DNA from: a virus
Strand: one strand, 5' to 3'
Length of the DNA: 49,882 bases
Virus record (IMG/VR): IMGVR_UViG_3300044720_000043
Coordinates: 1 to 49,882 of that record
The position numbers were made by a program, and so were the translations under genes. This document shows, piece after piece, positions 40,513 to 47,938 of this stretch (position 1 is its first letter; every line of letters starts with the position of its first letter). The notes under the pieces were generated by a model that had not been told where the DNA came from, made no database searches, and worked only from the letters and a program-made list of their open reading frames with translations.

Positions 40513-41279
40513 GTCACTGGTACACCCATACAGGTGAAGCCATGCATGAGGTAACAGCCTCAGGTAGTGGTTTACCTCGTGCTACGACACTACGGGATGC
40601 TCGGAAGTTAGGGTTGGTTCCATCTGTAATGACCATCTTAAGCATCATTGACAAGCCTGGATTAACTAAGTGGCAGGTGGATCAAGGGATTCTGGCCGCT
40701 CTAACTTTAGGTAGGCGGCAAGATGAACTTGATGAAGACTTTCTTTATCGGGTATATACAGATTCTCGAAGACAGGTTATGGATGCTGCTAATATGGGAG
40801 AAAAAATCCATGACGCTTGTGAAAAACATATATCTGGGAAAATGATAGATAGCAAGTTCTTACCACATGCTATTGGAGTTAGTGACGTCATTCAAGAACA
40901 TTTTCCTGACATTCATGATTGGGTTACAGAAAAATCATTTGCTCATCCGATTGGATTTGGAGGAAGAGTCGATTTGCATTCACCCAGTACCGGAGTAGTT
41001 ATTGACTTCAAGGGAAAAGATTTTGGACCTGGAGATGAGAAGAAATTGGCTTTTGAGCAGCATTACCAGTTAGGTGGGTATCATCTGGGACTTCAACTTC
41101 CTCCTAATTCTGGAATGAATATCTTCTTTTCCAGAACTCATCCTGGTCATGCTATCGGATATCATTGGAAAGCAGAACAAATCGAATGTGGAAAACAGGT
41201 ATTTTTGGCAGCTTTCAATCTCTGGAAAACAATCAAGAAGTTCGACCCATCTTTCCAATTAAAATCCTGCGAACCATAA
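40509..41279 (+). CDS. PD-(D/E)XK nuclease (Cas4/RecB-like exonuclease)
   Basis: 256 residues. Core: GEKIHDACEKHISG (helix before the active site), FGGRVDLHSPSTGVVIDFKG (Asp then D-x-K), and HYQLGGYHLGL (Q-x3-Y motif of RecB-type nucleases). Expected to resect DNA ends for the ERF annealing protein. Last plus-strand gene of the block; its 3' end overlaps a convergent small gene by 21 bases. Confidence 0.8.
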   Translation: MSHWYTHTGEAMHEVTASGSGLPRATTLRDARKLGLVPSVMTILSIIDKPGLTKWQVDQGILAALTLGRRQDELDEDFLYRVYTDSRRQVMDAANMGEKIHDACEKHISGKMIDSKFLPHAIGVSDVIQEHFPDIHDWVTEKSFAHPIGFGGRVDLHSPSTGVVIDFKGKDFGPGDEKKLAFEQHYQLGGYHLGLQLPPNSGMNIFFSRTHPGHAIGYHWKAEQIECGKQVFLAAFNLWKTIKKFDPSFQLKSCEP

Positions 41280-41420
41280 CTCGTCAGGAGAAATTTCAGG
41301 AAACGTTTCGACAAACCAAACTAAAAATGGGCGAGACAAACTTGTGCAATTCTTCCAATAATGTCTCATTTCTGGAATGAATTCTTTTAAGAAATTAACT
41401 CTGATTTGGAAATCGGTCAT
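41259..41420 (-). CDS. Unknown small protein, convergent overlap
   Basis: 53 residues: MTDFQIRVNFLKEFIPEMRH and FLVWFVETFPEISPDEL. AAAGGA is 8 bases before the ATG. Aromatic-rich helical pattern. Last gene of the minus accessory operon. Confidence 0.55.
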   Translation of the reverse strand: MTDFQIRVNFLKEFIPEMRHYWKNCTSLSRPFLVWFVETFPEISPDELWFAGF

Positions 41421-41432
41421 CTTAAATTCCTT

Positions 41433-41666
41433 TCAAACTGGTTTATAGATTCCGTCAATTTCTACAACTTCTCCCTGAGCCACTAAACATTCAAGAATTT
41501 GAAAAACAGAAGCAGAATTTTCTAGACGATCTTTTTCCATCCAACATCCATCCAACTGGAAAATCTTCCCTCCATATGGCCAACGAAGTCTCATGAATTT
41601 CAAAAATTCAAATTCACCGATAGCTCGAAGTTTGTTTTCTTTTAATTCCATGGAAGAACTATCCAT
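41433..41666 (-). CDS. Small winged-helix-like protein
   Basis: 77 residues. FEFLKFMRLRWPYGGKIF, VFQILECLVAQGEVVEIDG and a short end look like a compact wing-helix fold, but this is weak. AGGAG precedes the ATG at 8 bases. No family recognised. Confidence 0.5.
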   Translation of the reverse strand: MDSSSMELKENKLRAIGEFEFLKFMRLRWPYGGKIFQLDGCWMEKDRLENSASVFQILECLVAQGEVVEIDGIYKPV

Positions 41667-41674
41667 AATTTCTC

Positions 41675-41800
41675 CTATTCATTATCAGCTCTTATGCATC
41701 TGTAACATAAGTCGCCATAAATTGGATCCCAAGTTGTTAGATTGCCACATTGAGGGCATTGAATTTTTGGTTGGTCGTCGTCTGAATCTGTATTATCCAT
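41675..41800 (-). CDS. Mini zinc ribbon
   Basis: 41 residues: IQCPQCGNLTTWDP ... DLCYRCIRADNE, an exact CxxC-x-CxxC rubredoxin-knuckle ribbon. Its stop overlaps the ribosome site of the next gene. Zinc binding is near certain from spacing; function unknown. Confidence 0.65.
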   Translation of the reverse strand: MDNTDSDDDQPKIQCPQCGNLTTWDPIYGDLCYRCIRADNE

Positions 41801-41835
41801 TATATTGGTTTGAATTCTCCATCAGAACGGGTCAC

Positions 41836-42093
41836 TCAAAGTTCTTTATAGGCGTTTGATTTAGCCTCATCCCACATTGGACGGAAAGCCTCAATAGACA
41901 AATGAAACTCCCCAGAATCTCTACTTTCCTGAATTTCCATTACATTTAACAGAGCCTTGATAATGTCTTCATGAAGATATTGATGAACGGGTTTTCCGTT
42001 ATCATGGAATTTTCGAGGGTCATTTTCGAGAGCTGTAACATTTCGTCCAAACATTTGAATGAATAAACGTCTTGGTGGGTGGTTAATTACCAT
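41836..42093 (-). CDS. Unknown protein
   Basis: 85 residues. Basic start, then HEDIIKALLNVMEIQES and FRPMWDEAKSNAYKEL helices. Overlaps the upstream gene end by 11 bases. No family recognised. Confidence 0.5.
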   Translation of the reverse strand: MVINHPPRRLFIQMFGRNVTALENDPRKFHDNGKPVHQYLHEDIIKALLNVMEIQESRDSGEFHLSIEAFRPMWDEAKSNAYKEL

Positions 42094-42286
42094 TAGAGTT
42101 CTCCATATCTTCGAGGTTTTGTTGAATCCAACGTTCTATAGCTTCTTTCATCTGCCACTGTAATACAATAACCGTTCCATGGTCGAGATTGTCTGCAGAG
42201 ATTTCTGGAAATTGTTTTTCAACTTCTACCCAGAAAGCTGTGCTGGCCTTTTCAACCGCTTCTTCTAATCGTTTTGGTCCTATCAT
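42083..42286 (-). CDS. Unknown small helical protein
   Basis: 67 residues, helical (RLEEAVEKASTAFWVEVEKQ, MKEAIERWIQQNLEDM). Adjoins the upstream gene directly. No family recognised. Confidence 0.5.
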   Translation of the reverse strand: MIGPKRLEEAVEKASTAFWVEVEKQFPEISADNLDHGTVIVLQWQMKEAIERWIQQNLEDMENSNGN

Positions 42287-42502
42287 TCAATTTCCTTTCT
42301 CACGAGCATCATCTATTAAAGACCTGACAAAACTTCCTTGTCGATAACCAGCTCGTTGATCCCATTGACCAGATTTATTAGCCAGTTCATACAGTTTTCC
42401 TAAATCCTTTTGAGAATACAACTGCGGAATAGGATAAACCGTTTTTCTTGATTTGTCTTCCAAGATCTTCAAGAAATTTATGTCACTGGGGGTTAGTGCC
42501 AT
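42287..42502 (-). CDS. Unknown small protein
   Basis: 71 residues: INFLKILEDKSRKTVYPIPQ, LGKLYELANKSGQWDQRAGY. Basic, helical. Two bases from the upstream zinc ribbon gene. No family recognised. Confidence 0.5.
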   Translation of the reverse strand: MALTPSDINFLKILEDKSRKTVYPIPQLYSQKDLGKLYELANKSGQWDQRAGYRQGSFVRSLIDDAREKGN

Positions 42503-42504
42503 AA

Positions 42505-42843
42505 TCAGTCTCCTTCCAAAGAATCATCTGACATCCACGTTCCGTTACGAAATAACGATCTTTCCGCAACATTCTTGTTTTGCACTAAAGAAGCCGTAAC
42601 TCCTGCTCCAAGTCTCCGTGTCTTAGAGGCGAATTTCTTGGCATCCTTCATTGATTTAACTTCAATGTAAGGAGCTTGTTTACCTTCCCAAACCATGTTA
42701 CCGCCCACCCGAGCTTCTGTCTCAGCCACAGCTCCACATTGATGGCATTCGTTGATTTTACCTGGTTTGTTTGGTGTTACCATATATTTATCTCCGCATT
42801 TGACACAATTACGGAAATTCTGAGGATCAAGAATTCTTGTCAT
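42505..42843 (-). CDS. Zinc-ribbon protein
   Basis: 112 residues. NCVKCGDKYMVTPNKPGKIN then ECHQCGAVAE gives a CxxC-x17-CxxC ribbon at residues 13-36. The rest is charged with SMKDAKKFASKTRRLGAG. Overlaps the upstream gene by 4 bases. Confidence 0.6.
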   Translation of the reverse strand: MTRILDPQNFRNCVKCGDKYMVTPNKPGKINECHQCGAVAETEARVGGNMVWEGKQAPYIEVKSMKDAKKFASKTRRLGAGVTASLVQNKNVAERSLFRNGTWMSDDSLEGD

Positions 42844-43139
42844 AGGTTTATATTCTGCATTTCGGTTAAAGCAGTTTCAGCTTGATCAATTTTGGCTTTG
42901 GGAGATTTTGATTCTTGAATTGCCATTAATATTTGTTCAACGGCAGATTTCAAGGAAACACCACTCTCTTCTTGAGTGCAAGTTTTTCCGAATCCAGGTA
43001 AAACTGAAACCCGATATTCAACGATAGGGTTTTTTTCCGGAGAAACGTGATTGTACCAACCACACCGAATTGTAATAAAAATCGTGTGATTGGAACTAAG
43101 CTGATCAGATATTGTTTTGTGGGCTTCTTTAATAGTCAC
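42840..43139 (-). CDS. Unknown protein
   Basis: 99 residues from GTG 43139, AAAGGAA upstream. Beta strands (HTIFITIRCGWYNHV, VEYRVSVLPG) then a long helix. Its start overlaps the end of a 22-codon leader ORF. First full gene from the 43207 promoter. Confidence 0.55.
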   Translation of the reverse strand: MTIKEAHKTISDQLSSNHTIFITIRCGWYNHVSPEKNPIVEYRVSVLPGFGKTCTQEESGVSLKSAVEQILMAIQESKSPKAKIDQAETALTEMQNINL

Positions 43140-43197
43140 AGGTCAATTCCTTTCTCTTTGCAGGTTCATGGTTGGGTAGATTTTTGGTGTAACTCAT
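43129..43197 (-). CDS. Leader ORF, 22 codons
   Basis: MSYTKNLPNHEPAKRKEL and four more residues, starting 9 bases after the -10 and ending over the next gene's GTG. Near-leaderless start. It may couple translation to the next gene, or just be a start-proximal ORF of no peptide role. Confidence 0.4.
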   Translation of the reverse strand: MSYTKNLPNHEPAKRKELTCDY

Positions 43198-43206
43198 CGT
43201 AGGGTC

Positions 43207-43235
43207 ATTATATCACATGAAAAACCCCAGGGGAA
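43207..43235 (-). promoter_or_regulatory. Minus-strand promoter
   Basis: Minus strand: TTCCCC (43230-43235), 17-bp spacer, TATAAT (43207-43212) after CATGTGA. Divergent from the 43312 promoter; the intervening 80 bases hold no gene. Confidence 0.8.
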
Positions 43236-43311
43236 CTACTTTTATTCACCTTAATCCACTTGTTTCTACCTGCCTGATTGATTTTACATTTGGAATCGGC
43301 TAACAAAGTAT

Positions 43312-43340
43312 TTCCCTTGACACTCCTCTGATTGTAAAAT
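43312..43340 (+). promoter_or_regulatory. Promoter of zinc-family paralog 3
   Basis: TTCCCT (43312-43317), 17-bp spacer, TAAAAT (43335-43340). A 6-codon mini-ORF (MRIDLK) starts 7 bases after the -10. The gene at 43397 has its own AAAGGAG. TTGACA overlapping the -35 is set for an implausible 12-bp spacing and is probably incidental. Confidence 0.6.
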
Positions 43341-43396
43341 GTTCTTAATGAGAATCGATCTGAAATGATTCAGGTCTTAACAAAGGAGATTTCAGC

Positions 43397-43957
43397 ATGT
43401 CCGATAAGAAAAACCGAAAATCTCATCAGACCGATGAGTCCAAGACCGACAAATCGTCGGCAACAACTATTGCTCCGACTCCTGAAGCCGAGGCAGTTCC
43501 CATTAACAACTTTGCAGCAGCGGCCGAAGCTGTTGAAGCTGCTGGGGGTGAAACCGTTCCTCAACCTGAGCCGGTAAAATCCGCAGCTCGAGGAGTTCTT
43601 CCTGACAAATTCGGAAACAACGTCAAGGGAGAACGGATTTGCAGTGAATGTGGAATCAAGGAATCGGAAACCCTCGCGAAAAATCCTCGGTACAGTTTCT
43701 GCAAGGGGAAATGCGTGAACTGCTACGGCAAAACTGAACGGAAGTCCGTCAAGCCGGCTGAGATGTCCGTCGAACAGATCGAAGCCAAGATCAAGTATTA
43801 CACAGATCTTTTGACGAAGAAAAGCGGCGCGCAAGGTTTGCCCGAGGTTAATGCCGCCGAGAACGTTACGATTGTTACAGACAACGTTACCGTCGTGCAA
43901 AGCGGCGCGAACCTGGGTGCTAAGGCAGATGAGCTCGCTACTGTCAATAAATCGTAG
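43397..43957 (+). CDS. NPRY zinc-domain family protein, paralog 3
   Basis: 186 residues. Disordered Lys/Ser then Ala-rich N-terminus; zinc domain RICSECGIKESETLAKNPRY then SFCKGKCVNCYGK (CxxC-x16-C-x3-C-x2-C); helix VEQIEAKIKYYTDLLTKK, nearly repeated in paralog 4; Val/Thr-rich tail. Codon use is strikingly C/G-ending compared with neighbours. The only plus-strand gene in a minus-strand block, with its own promoter, AAAGGAG and a strong terminator: an autonomous, probably highly expressed cassette. Function unknown. Confidence 0.7.
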   Translation: MSDKKNRKSHQTDESKTDKSSATTIAPTPEAEAVPINNFAAAAEAVEAAGGETVPQPEPVKSAARGVLPDKFGNNVKGERICSECGIKESETLAKNPRYSFCKGKCVNCYGKTERKSVKPAEMSVEQIEAKIKYYTDLLTKKSGAQGLPEVNAAENVTIVTDNVTVVQSGANLGAKADELATVNKS

Positions 43958-43987
43958 AAATTGCGGTTCGACCATAAAACTTGAGAA

Positions 43988-44021
43988 GGAGCGGGGATAT
44001 TCCACCCGCTCCTCATTTTTT
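43988..44021 (+). terminator. Strong intrinsic terminator
   Basis: GGAGCGGG (43988-43995) pairs with CCCGCTCC (44005-44012); TCA then six T follow. Ends the paralog 3 transcript facing the convergent gene at 44020. Confidence 0.9.
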
Positions 44022-44232
44022 AGTTGTTACGGGCGTTTCTGGATCGTTCCATAGACCTTATGAAATCTGCAGACCAATCTGTTACGTAATTCATGAAGGC
44101 CAGTAATCGAGGATATGGTTGGTGAGTTGCCGCTTTAAGCGACAGTAGCGAAGCCTTAACGCACAGTTCGTCCTTGTCGTCATTACAGAAATCAATCAAT
44201 TCTTGTATTCGATGCTGTATTTCAGGTCTCAT
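44020..44232 (-). CDS. Unknown small helical protein
   Basis: 70 residues from ATG 44232, chosen for GAGGAA 4 bases upstream; ATG 44280 would overlap the previous gene. IQHRIQELIDFCNDDKDELC and ADFIRSMERSRN are helices. No family recognised. Confidence 0.55.
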   Translation of the reverse strand: MRPEIQHRIQELIDFCNDDKDELCVKASLLSLKAATHQPYPRLLAFMNYVTDWSADFIRSMERSRNARNN

Positions 44233-44240
44233 CAGATTCC

Positions 44241-44474
44241 TCAGTGGGTTAATTTGTAAACGGTCATACAAGTAGGACATTCACATCCAGGTTCATGGGT
44301 TTCAGTAGCATTCACAAATTCTTGTAGTTCTTCTGAATCACCAGTACGAATTTTGGAAAGAACAGTTGTACCACACTGGGTACATTGACCAGCATCAAAA
44401 TCTGCTGAAGTCAAGGATGCAAAGCATCCGAAACAGAAATCTTCTCCCATGTCACCGTTGAAAGTTTTTACCAT
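44241..44474 (-). CDS. Double zinc-ribbon protein
   Basis: 77 residues from ATG 44474 (GGGAG 5 bases before). FCFGCFASLTSADFDAGQCT then CTQCGTTVL, and GCECPTCMTVY: eight Cys, seven of them in three closely spaced clusters. Probably two zinc sites. Function unknown. Confidence 0.6.
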   Translation of the reverse strand: MVKTFNGDMGEDFCFGCFASLTSADFDAGQCTQCGTTVLSKIRTGDSEELQEFVNATETHEPGCECPTCMTVYKLTH

Positions 44475-44695
44475 CTGTTCTCCCAATTTAGCCCATGAAA
44501 GTCGGAAAAGTCAATACCGTATCCGCCCTTCAAATTGAGTCTCTTAGCCTGATCTTCAAGGGATATGGTGTAGTCCACTCGAACAGGTGCTGGAGGCTTA
44601 TGCTCCTTGATAAATCTGATAGCTGCCATTTCTTCAGCAGGTTCCATGACAAAGAGATTGATTTGGTTTGTCAGACCATTCCTATAAACAGCCAT
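44468..44695 (-). CDS. Unknown small protein
   Basis: 75 residues: MEPAEEMAAIRFIKEHKPP, VRVDYTISLEDQAKRL, IDFSDFHGLNW. Overlaps the following gene by 7 bases. No family recognised. Confidence 0.5.
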   Translation of the reverse strand: MAVYRNGLTNQINLFVMEPAEEMAAIRFIKEHKPPAPVRVDYTISLEDQAKRLNLKGGYGIDFSDFHGLNWENRW

Positions 44696-44726
44696 CTAAT
44701 TTCTCCGGTTATAGCTGATTTGTTTT

Positions 44727-44924
44727 CTACAGATCAGTTGTGTCTAACCCGCATGTTGGGCATTCTCCTAAATCGTTAAGTTGCTTCGGAGATAATGGAT
44801 AGTGTTCGTCCAGATATCCCCTTATCATCAAAGCCGTTTCAGATTTGTCTGAGGTGTCATCCATGCTTGCGTCAAACATGGATTCTATCCGATTCAAACA
44901 TCTCTGCCTTTGAAGGTTTGTCAC
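44727..44924 (-). CDS. Small CxxC protein
   Basis: 65 residues from GTG 44924. Helical with a final ECPTCGLDTTDL. Preceded by the repeated cassette (44928-44973) whose mini-ORF MNKEKLK ends on the GTG. No family recognised. Confidence 0.55.
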   Translation of the reverse strand: MTNLQRQRCLNRIESMFDASMDDTSDKSETALMIRGYLDEHYPLSPKQLNDLGECPTCGLDTTDL

Positions 44925-44927
44925 TTG

Positions 44928-44973
44928 AGTTTCTCCTTATTCATGGTCCACTTTTAGGCGGACAGTTAGTTCT
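44928..44973 (-). repeat. Repeated translation-start cassette, copy A
   Basis: Minus strand: AAGAACTAAC (last codons of the upstream gene), a small stem (GTCC/GGAC), then ACCATGAATAAGGAGAAA. The Shine-Dalgarno lies inside mini-ORF MNKEK. Related copies at 47939, 48192 and 48731. Confidence 0.65.
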
Positions 44974-45241
44974 TGAGCCGTTGTACGTAATACAAGCGAA
45001 AGGTTCTTCTTCCAACAATTTGTCCTGCACTTGTAATTTCTTCTTGAAATTGCCTGCACCCCAGGTAATTCATTAGAGGGTCATTCTTCATGTTTGCCGT
45101 AAACAAGTAACCTGCTCGAGCTCGCAAAGCCATGAGTTTACCTTGAAGCTTAGGATCAGGTTCATTTTCGAGTCGGGTACTTAATTTGTGCCAAAGTTCT
45201 GAAGCCTTTTTTAGCCTTGATGTGGATGTTTGGTTTTTCAA
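44966..45241 (-). CDS. Unknown basic helical protein
   Basis: 91 residues: RLKKASELWHKLSTRLEN, KLQGKLMALRARAGYLFTAN. Strongly basic. Ends in ...RLKN, shared with the cassette copies. No family recognised. Confidence 0.5.
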   Translation of the reverse strand: MKNQTSTSRLKKASELWHKLSTRLENEPDPKLQGKLMALRARAGYLFTANMKNDPLMNYLGCRQFQEEITSAGQIVGRRTFRLYYVQRLKN

Positions 45242-45250
45242 ATGGTCTCC

Positions 45251-45682
45251 TTACAAGATATCGTCCAAAATCTTTCGAGCGATTCCTGGGTCGGCCTGAA
45301 TTCTTTTCTCAAGTTCCCAACATCTATTGCATCGTCTTGTTCCAGCCATCTCTGTTGGCTTATCACAAAGCCCGCAGGGAACAGGTTTGGTCTTAACGGC
45401 AAAATAAGCTCCTTGTGGCGGAGCATAACCGTTTACATAGATTAAGATAGGAACCGGGTCAAGTTCTGGAATGCCCGTCAGATTATAATTGAAGTGGGCC
45501 ATTTCGCCCTTCGGGAAAAACGCCCGATTTAGGTCTGCTTCTTCATAACAGAATGCCCACTTGGCTCCGTGAATCTTGTGCATTGCAGCACGAGCATCTA
45601 ACATTGAAGGAGCGGTAATCTTAATGAATCCGTTTCTATCGGCTCCATGATTCTCACCGAATGTGAAGTAAAAGTCAGACAT
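45251..45682 (-). CDS. Zinc-ribbon protein
   Basis: 143 residues. N-terminal alpha/beta domain (FIKITAPSMLDARAAMHKIH, AKWAFCYEEADL). C-terminal PCGLCDKPTEMAGTRRCNRC is a CxxC-x11-CxxC ribbon, then LEKRIQADPGIARKILDDI. Possibly nucleic-acid binding. AAAGGAAATC precedes the ATG. Confidence 0.6.
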   Translation of the reverse strand: MSDFYFTFGENHGADRNGFIKITAPSMLDARAAMHKIHGAKWAFCYEEADLNRAFFPKGEMAHFNYNLTGIPELDPVPILIYVNGYAPPQGAYFAVKTKPVPCGLCDKPTEMAGTRRCNRCWELEKRIQADPGIARKILDDIL

Positions 45683-45691
45683 GATTTCCTT

Positions 45692-45925
45692 TCAATAAAG
45701 ACTGGTTAATTCCTTAATAGAATCAATTCCCAAATCTCTCATTCTCTTGACCATCCAATCGGCCCAAGCAGAATCTCCAATTTCCCAAGCGCATAGATGT
45801 CGGAGATTATCCATGGGAAGTCGTTCCATGATTTCCGTGTCTCGACTGGTGTCATCGTTCTCAAGTCCGATCCGTTCTCGGAGGTCTTTCATTATGTATT
45901 CTGGAATAGGTGGTTTGGCTGACAT
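45692..45925 (-). CDS. Unknown small protein
   Basis: 77 residues: PEYIMKDLRERIGLEN, LRHLCAWEIGDSAWADWMVK. Helical and Trp-rich. Its ATG overlaps the upstream stop by one base. No family recognised. Confidence 0.5.
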   Translation of the reverse strand: MSAKPPIPEYIMKDLRERIGLENDDTSRDTEIMERLPMDNLRHLCAWEIGDSAWADWMVKRMRDLGIDSIKELTSLY

Positions 45926-46131
45926 TAGTCTTCCCTTTCATATGGACAGATACATGTAACTGCTTTACAGCTTGAACACCAGCTTTCGACTAATTCATAA
46001 GTATCCGATTCAGATTCAGATTCCTGAACTTCACCGTTAGCTATTTTGGCTACGGCGTTATCGTAGGTATCTGATTCGACCTCAAATACTTCAGGAATGT
46101 TTCGGAGTATTCGGAATATCCTGAATGCCAT
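45925..46131 (-). CDS. Small acidic protein with Cys pairs
   Basis: 68 residues. FRIFRILRNIPEVFEVESDT then an acidic stretch (ESESESDTYE) and WCSSCKAVTCICPY. Three clustered Cys pairs near the end. Overlaps the upstream gene by 41 bases. Confidence 0.5.
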   Translation of the reverse strand: MAFRIFRILRNIPEVFEVESDTYDNAVAKIANGEVQESESESDTYELVESWCSSCKAVTCICPYERED

Positions 46132-46297
46132 GATCTTTTTCCCGATCTTTCCATTCTTTTAGAACAAGTTTGGGTCGAGCTCCACCAACTACGACGGATC
46201 TGTGAGAGCAATCGATTCCAGCCTTTTGAAACTCATCGGCCGTTTTGAGAATGATTGCCCGAGCTTTTTTGATTGATGGCCTTTTCCGTTTACTCAT
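46091..46297 (-). CDS. Unknown small basic protein
   Basis: 68 residues from ATG 46297 (MSKRKRPSIKKARAIILKTA), ATGA-coupled to the zinc protein upstream. The longer frame from 46405 lies inside that gene. Basic and helical. No family recognised. Confidence 0.5.
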   Translation of the reverse strand: MSKRKRPSIKKARAIILKTADEFQKAGIDCSHRSVVVGGARPKLVLKEWKDREKDHGIQDIPNTPKHS

Positions 46298-46533
46298 TTC
46301 TTTCCTCTGACAGTCCCACAAATTCGGCAACGAGTACGTCCCGGTGAATTGGCTGTAGTTCCACATCGACAATCCCAGGGTTTGTTTTTGAGTTCGTTGG
46401 GACATTTGCTGAGATACACGTTATGGCACATGCATCGAGGTCTGGTTGATTGGGCTTGACGTTCCTTCAGTGATTCTTCAGCAGCTCGGGCTACAATCCC
46501 AGTGCTAACGAGTTGGTCGGAAAGACTTTTCAT
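46294..46533 (-). CDS. Zinc-ribbon (RanBP2-like) protein
   Basis: 79 residues from ATG 46533 (GGAG 4 bases before). RCMCHNVYLSKC, then KPWDCRCGTTANSPGRTRCR and CRICGTVRG. The second half resembles a RanBP2-type ribbon (W-x-C-x-C ... N ... R-x-x-C-x-x-C). Such fingers bind RNA or ubiquitin in other systems. Role here unknown. Confidence 0.6.
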   Translation of the reverse strand: MKSLSDQLVSTGIVARAAEESLKERQAQSTRPRCMCHNVYLSKCPNELKNKPWDCRCGTTANSPGRTRCRICGTVRGKK

Positions 46534-46540
46534 GATTCTC

Positions 46541-46840
46541 CTATTTGGTTGTCGCATCCCAGATTATCACAGCCATTCCTGAGGCCACGATAGCAGTGAT
46601 AATGAGACTGCAGATGATTTCTTTAATCTGGGCATTCATTATTCCCACCTCAACATATGTCATGGTAATTCCCAGGGCATCATCGTAATCCTTGGCCTTC
46701 ATGACTTCGTCATAATAGGCTTTAGCTGATTCAGGATATCCAGCTCTTTTCAAAGCTTTCCCGACTCTGCCCATGATAGAAAAGACATTCCCGTCTTCTC
46801 CGACAAGTTTCACCTTAACATCAGGATGTTTTATTTCCAT
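46541..46840 (-). CDS. Conserved small phage protein fused to a membrane helix
   Basis: 99 residues from ATG 46840. Residues 1-65 (DVKVKLVGEDGNVFSIMGRV, ALKRAGYPESAKAYYDEVM, YDDALGITMTYVEV) resemble a small globular protein common in phages and bacteria that normally ends at 'VEV'. Here the frame continues into NAQIKEIICSLIITAIVASG, a transmembrane helix. GAGGTGG 5 bases before an internal ATG (at MNAQIK) could also start the helix as a separate 32-residue peptide. Confidence 0.55.
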   Translation of the reverse strand: MEIKHPDVKVKLVGEDGNVFSIMGRVGKALKRAGYPESAKAYYDEVMKAKDYDDALGITMTYVEVGIMNAQIKEIICSLIITAIVASGMAVIIWDATTK

Positions 46841-46844
46841 GATT

Positions 46845-47060
46845 TTAGATTTCAACCTCTCTGACATTAAAATTTGGTTCTCGTTTTAGGTTCATAAAAG
46901 CAGACCCACGTCCTGTTGCTGGGTTCTTATCAATTCTATTGTTATCTTGAATTATGGCTTGGTTAATCCTGCTGGCTTCGGCTTCTGCTTCAGATTTATC
47001 TCTGAAACCGGTATGATTCAAAGATCGCAGGTTGCCCTTATAAATCAGGTACAATTTCAT
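46845..47060 (-). CDS. Unknown small protein
   Basis: 71 residues: KLYLIYKGNLRSLNHTGFRD, KSEAEAEASRINQAIIQDNN. Helix plus beta start, like tiny phage proteins that modify host machinery, but no family recognised. ATGA with the upstream peptide gene. Confidence 0.55.
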   Translation of the reverse strand: MKLYLIYKGNLRSLNHTGFRDKSEAEAEASRINQAIIQDNNRIDKNPATGRGSAFMNLKREPNFNVREVEI

Positions 47061-47152
47061 AGCTGGTTCTCTTCATAATCCAAATAAGCCCGAAGTCTCG
47101 TGGGTCTGCATTTTCTAATTAACAGAGTAAAGCAATCAATGAATCTCTTCAT
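47057..47152 (-). CDS. Very small protein
   Basis: 31 residues: MKRFIDCFTLLIRKCRPTRL then RAYLDYEENQL. AAGGAG 9 bases before the ATG and ATGA with the next gene make it credible. Amphipathic, basic. Confidence 0.5.
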   Translation of the reverse strand: MKRFIDCFTLLIRKCRPTRLRAYLDYEENQL

Positions 47153-47164
47153 GGCAGATTCTCC

Positions 47165-47347
47165 TTAATTTACTGGAGTAATGCGAATCCCAATCGTTTC
47201 CAGATGTAGAGATTCACTTTTTGGTAGATTTTCTTCAAGTTGCTTAAGGACTTCTTCAAGGCTTTCGGCCTCAACTGGGTTATGTTTGTTTGGAACCTCA
47301 GTAGATCCGGCTTGTCCTCTTATCATGAAGTAGACATCAAATTTCAT
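47165..47347 (-). CDS. Unknown small protein
   Basis: 60 residues: beta start KFDVYFMIRGQAGS, helix AESLEEVLKQLEENL, strand HLETIGIRITPV. AAAGGAA precedes the ATG. First gene from the 47398 promoter, after an 8-codon mini-ORF (MTSEPTVR). Confidence 0.55.
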   Translation of the reverse strand: MKFDVYFMIRGQAGSTEVPNKHNPVEAESLEEVLKQLEENLPKSESLHLETIGIRITPVN

Positions 47348-47397
47348 GTGATTCCTTTCTACCTAACGGTTGGTTCTGAAGTCATTCAACTATCCCT

Positions 47398-47426
47398 ATT
47401 GTATCACCAAGGATTCAACAGGGGAA
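47398..47426 (-). promoter_or_regulatory. Minus-strand promoter
   Basis: Minus strand: TTCCCC (47421-47426), 17-bp spacer, TACAAT (47398-47403) after TTGGTGA; GTTGTTCCCCTG around the -35 is shared with the 37739 promoter. First ATG is 12 bases on. Confidence 0.8.
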
Positions 47427-47432
47427 CAACCT

Positions 47433-47726
47433 TTATTTACTTTTGTTATCCAATATTTCTTTAGCAAATCTTGCTTGTTTGCATGAATTGTTTACATCAT
47501 CAAGTGGCCGGATTAACGATAGGAGTTCTTCCAAATTATGGTTAGTTTCTTCAAGGAATCCTTCGTTCAAATCCATTGTAGCCAGTTCTTCAAGATGTTC
47601 TTTTGCTCTTGTTAAAGTTCTTGACACTGATGCCCATTGGCTTAGGAATTCGTAGGATTTCTTGGGAATTGCAATCAATACAAATTCACTGCCAGAAATT
47701 TTGATTGGTTTAGGCGCTGGTATCAT
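47433..47726 (-). CDS. Unknown helical protein
   Basis: 97 residues from ATG 47726, after GGAG; the frame extends upstream to 47759 inside the next gene. Beta start (ISGSEFVLIAIPK), then coiled-coil helices (LTRAKEHLEELATMDLNEGF). ATGA with the upstream gene. No family recognised. Confidence 0.5.
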   Translation of the reverse strand: MIPAPKPIKISGSEFVLIAIPKKSYEFLSQWASVSRTLTRAKEHLEELATMDLNEGFLEETNHNLEELLSLIRPLDDVNNSCKQARFAKEILDNKSK

Positions 47727-47938
47727 TTGAAGCTTCTCCTTATCTCCCGATGCAACCAACCTCTTTTATCAGATCGTTCAGGTTTGATTACCTGTTTTCG
47801 CTCGATCCTGATTACTTTTCGGTTATTTGCCGGGATCTCTGCAATCACATCACCCTCTTCTGCGACTAAGGCTTTATCGAACAACTGGGCGAATGCTGTT
47901 CGAGCTTTCTCTTGCCAATCTATCATTTGTACTGGCAT
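47723..47938 (-). CDS. Unknown small basic protein
   Basis: 71 residues: IDWQEKARTAFAQLFDKALV, NNRKVIRIERKQVIKPERSD. Preceded by cassette copy B with mini-ORF MNKEK ending 1 base from the start. No family recognised. Confidence 0.55.
   Translation of the reverse strand: MPVQMIDWQEKARTAFAQLFDKALVAEEGDVIAEIPANNRKVIRIERKQVIKPERSDKRGWLHREIRRSFK

Noticed and set aside
43318-43340. TTGACA as the -35 of the paralog 3 promoter
   Set aside because: Its spacing to TAAAAT is 12 bases; TTCCCT with 17 bases matches the family.
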